NCBI GenBank assembly: GCA_025352585.1
Contig: JANXTD010000788.1
Span: 1-6,073, forward strand
Direction of reading: 5' to 3'
From: Fimbriiglobus sp.
Lineage (GTDB): Bacteria > Planctomycetota > Planctomycetia > Gemmatales > Gemmataceae
Length of the DNA: 6,073 nt
Position numbers and translations under genes: made by a program. The notes under the pieces were generated by a model, which saw only the letters and a list, made by a program, of their open reading frames with translations, had not been told where the DNA came from and searched no databases. Shown piece by piece: positions 5,530-6,073 of this stretch. Position 1 is the stretch's first letter, and the number at the start of each line of letters is the position of its first letter.

Positions 5530-6073
5530 CCGCCAACCCCTGGGCGCAACGCCTGTTCCTCGTCGCCCTGACAGCCTTGCTGACGCTGCCGAACCTCGGC
5601 GGGCCGGCGCTCTGGGACATGGACGAGGGCGTCAACGCCGAGTGTAGCCGCGAGATGATGGAGTCCGGCACCTGGGTCGTGCCGACGTTCAACGGCGAAC
5701 TCCGCTCCGCCAAGCCGGTGCTGCTCTACTGGCTGCAGCGCGCCAGCTACAACGCCTTCGGCGTGACCGAGTGGTCGGCCCGCTTCCCGGCGGCGCTGCT
5801 GGCGATCGGCAGCGTGCTGCTGACGTACCAACTCGGCCGGCGAATGTTCGACGCGACTGTCGGGCTGCTCGCCGGGGTCGCGCTGGCGAGTACCGTGCAG
5901 TTCGCCATGCTGTCGCACGCCGCGACCCCCGACGCCCCGCTGATCTTCTTCACGGTCGCCACCTTCTACGGCGTCTGGGTCGGCCACGAGAACGGCGGCC
6001 GGGGCTGGTTCATCTTGCCGGCGATCCCGTGCGGCCTGGCGGTGCTCACCAAAGGCCCGGTCGGCCTGCTGGT
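5526..6073 (+). CDS. ArnT/PMT-type membrane glycosyltransferase, N-terminal part (partial at right edge)
   Basis: The N-terminal 182 codons of an integral-membrane GT-C glycosyltransferase of the ArnT / protein-mannosyltransferase type, which moves a sugar from a polyprenyl-phosphate donor to lipid A, protein or another envelope acceptor on the outer face of the inner membrane. TM1 (10-27) is followed by the periplasmic loop motif LWDMDEGVNAECSREMMESG (29-48), containing the D33-E34 pair typical of the active site. Next come TWVVPTFNG (49-57) and AKPVLLYWL (62-70), the latter matching the usual EKPPLLYWL but with Ala in place of Glu. Later, SHAATPDAPLIFF (130-142) carries the second conserved Asp (D136), and LTKGPVGLL (174-182) is a family landmark. 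The GTG start at 5526 overlaps the MFS stop (GTGA), and no Shine-Dalgarno is evident, so translational coupling is likely. The acceptor and sugar cannot be told from this part; the C-terminal half lies outside the window. Confidence 0.9.
   Translation, partial: MTANPWAQRLFLVALTALLTLPNLGGPALWDMDEGVNAECSREMMESGTWVVPTFNGELRSAKPVLLYWLQRASYNAFGVTEWSARFPAALLAIGSVLLTYQLGRRMFDATVGLLAGVALASTVQFAMLSHAATPDAPLIFFTVATFYGVWVGHENGGRGWFILPAIPCGLAVLTKGPVGLL

Overview
The window looks like a high-GC planctomycete chromosome, most likely of the Gemmata/Gemmataceae type. The main evidence is a DUF1559 protein with a type IV pilin-like N-terminus and an H-X9-DG box, a gene family expanded in Planctomycetes. Beside it lie a DUF4198 secreted protein and a small secreted protein with a C-G-C...CCCF cysteine cluster that resembles planctomycete hypotheticals I remember. 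This placement comes from family recognition, not from a search.

Layout. All genes from position 4060 down to position 1 are on the minus strand; the two genes from 4267 onward are on the plus strand. Read in the minus direction they are: a VOC (glyoxalase-fold) protein (4060-3608); a 115-aa protein with two membrane segments (3509-3162); the Cys-rich secreted protein (3043-2480); the DUF4198 protein (2358-1561); the DUF1559 pseudopilin-like protein (1510-536); a ribbon-helix-helix (RHH) DNA-binding protein (397-113); and the first 40 codons of an acidic protein (120-1) that overlaps the RHH stop. On the plus strand, an MFS exporter (4267-5529) overlaps by 4 nt an ArnT/PMT-type membrane glycosyltransferase that runs off the right edge.

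How the genes may work together. The Cys-rich protein, the DUF4198 protein (also with a cysteine-rich tail) and the DUF1559 protein are co-oriented and closely spaced. They look like an envelope module, and the Cys and His content suggests metal handling; this is inference. The RHH gene appears to be a separate accessory unit. A 30-bp near-perfect palindrome sits just upstream of its start, as expected for an autoregulated RHH repressor, and its stop is fused to the start of the next gene. The MFS and glycosyltransferase genes are probably translationally coupled. The 206-bp gap between the VOC and MFS genes is the only divergent promoter region. No rRNA, tRNA, CRISPR array, insertion sequence or gene-free stretch over 300 bp was seen. 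The most unusual items are the palindrome with its RHH/acidic-protein pair, and the cysteine-rich secreted module.
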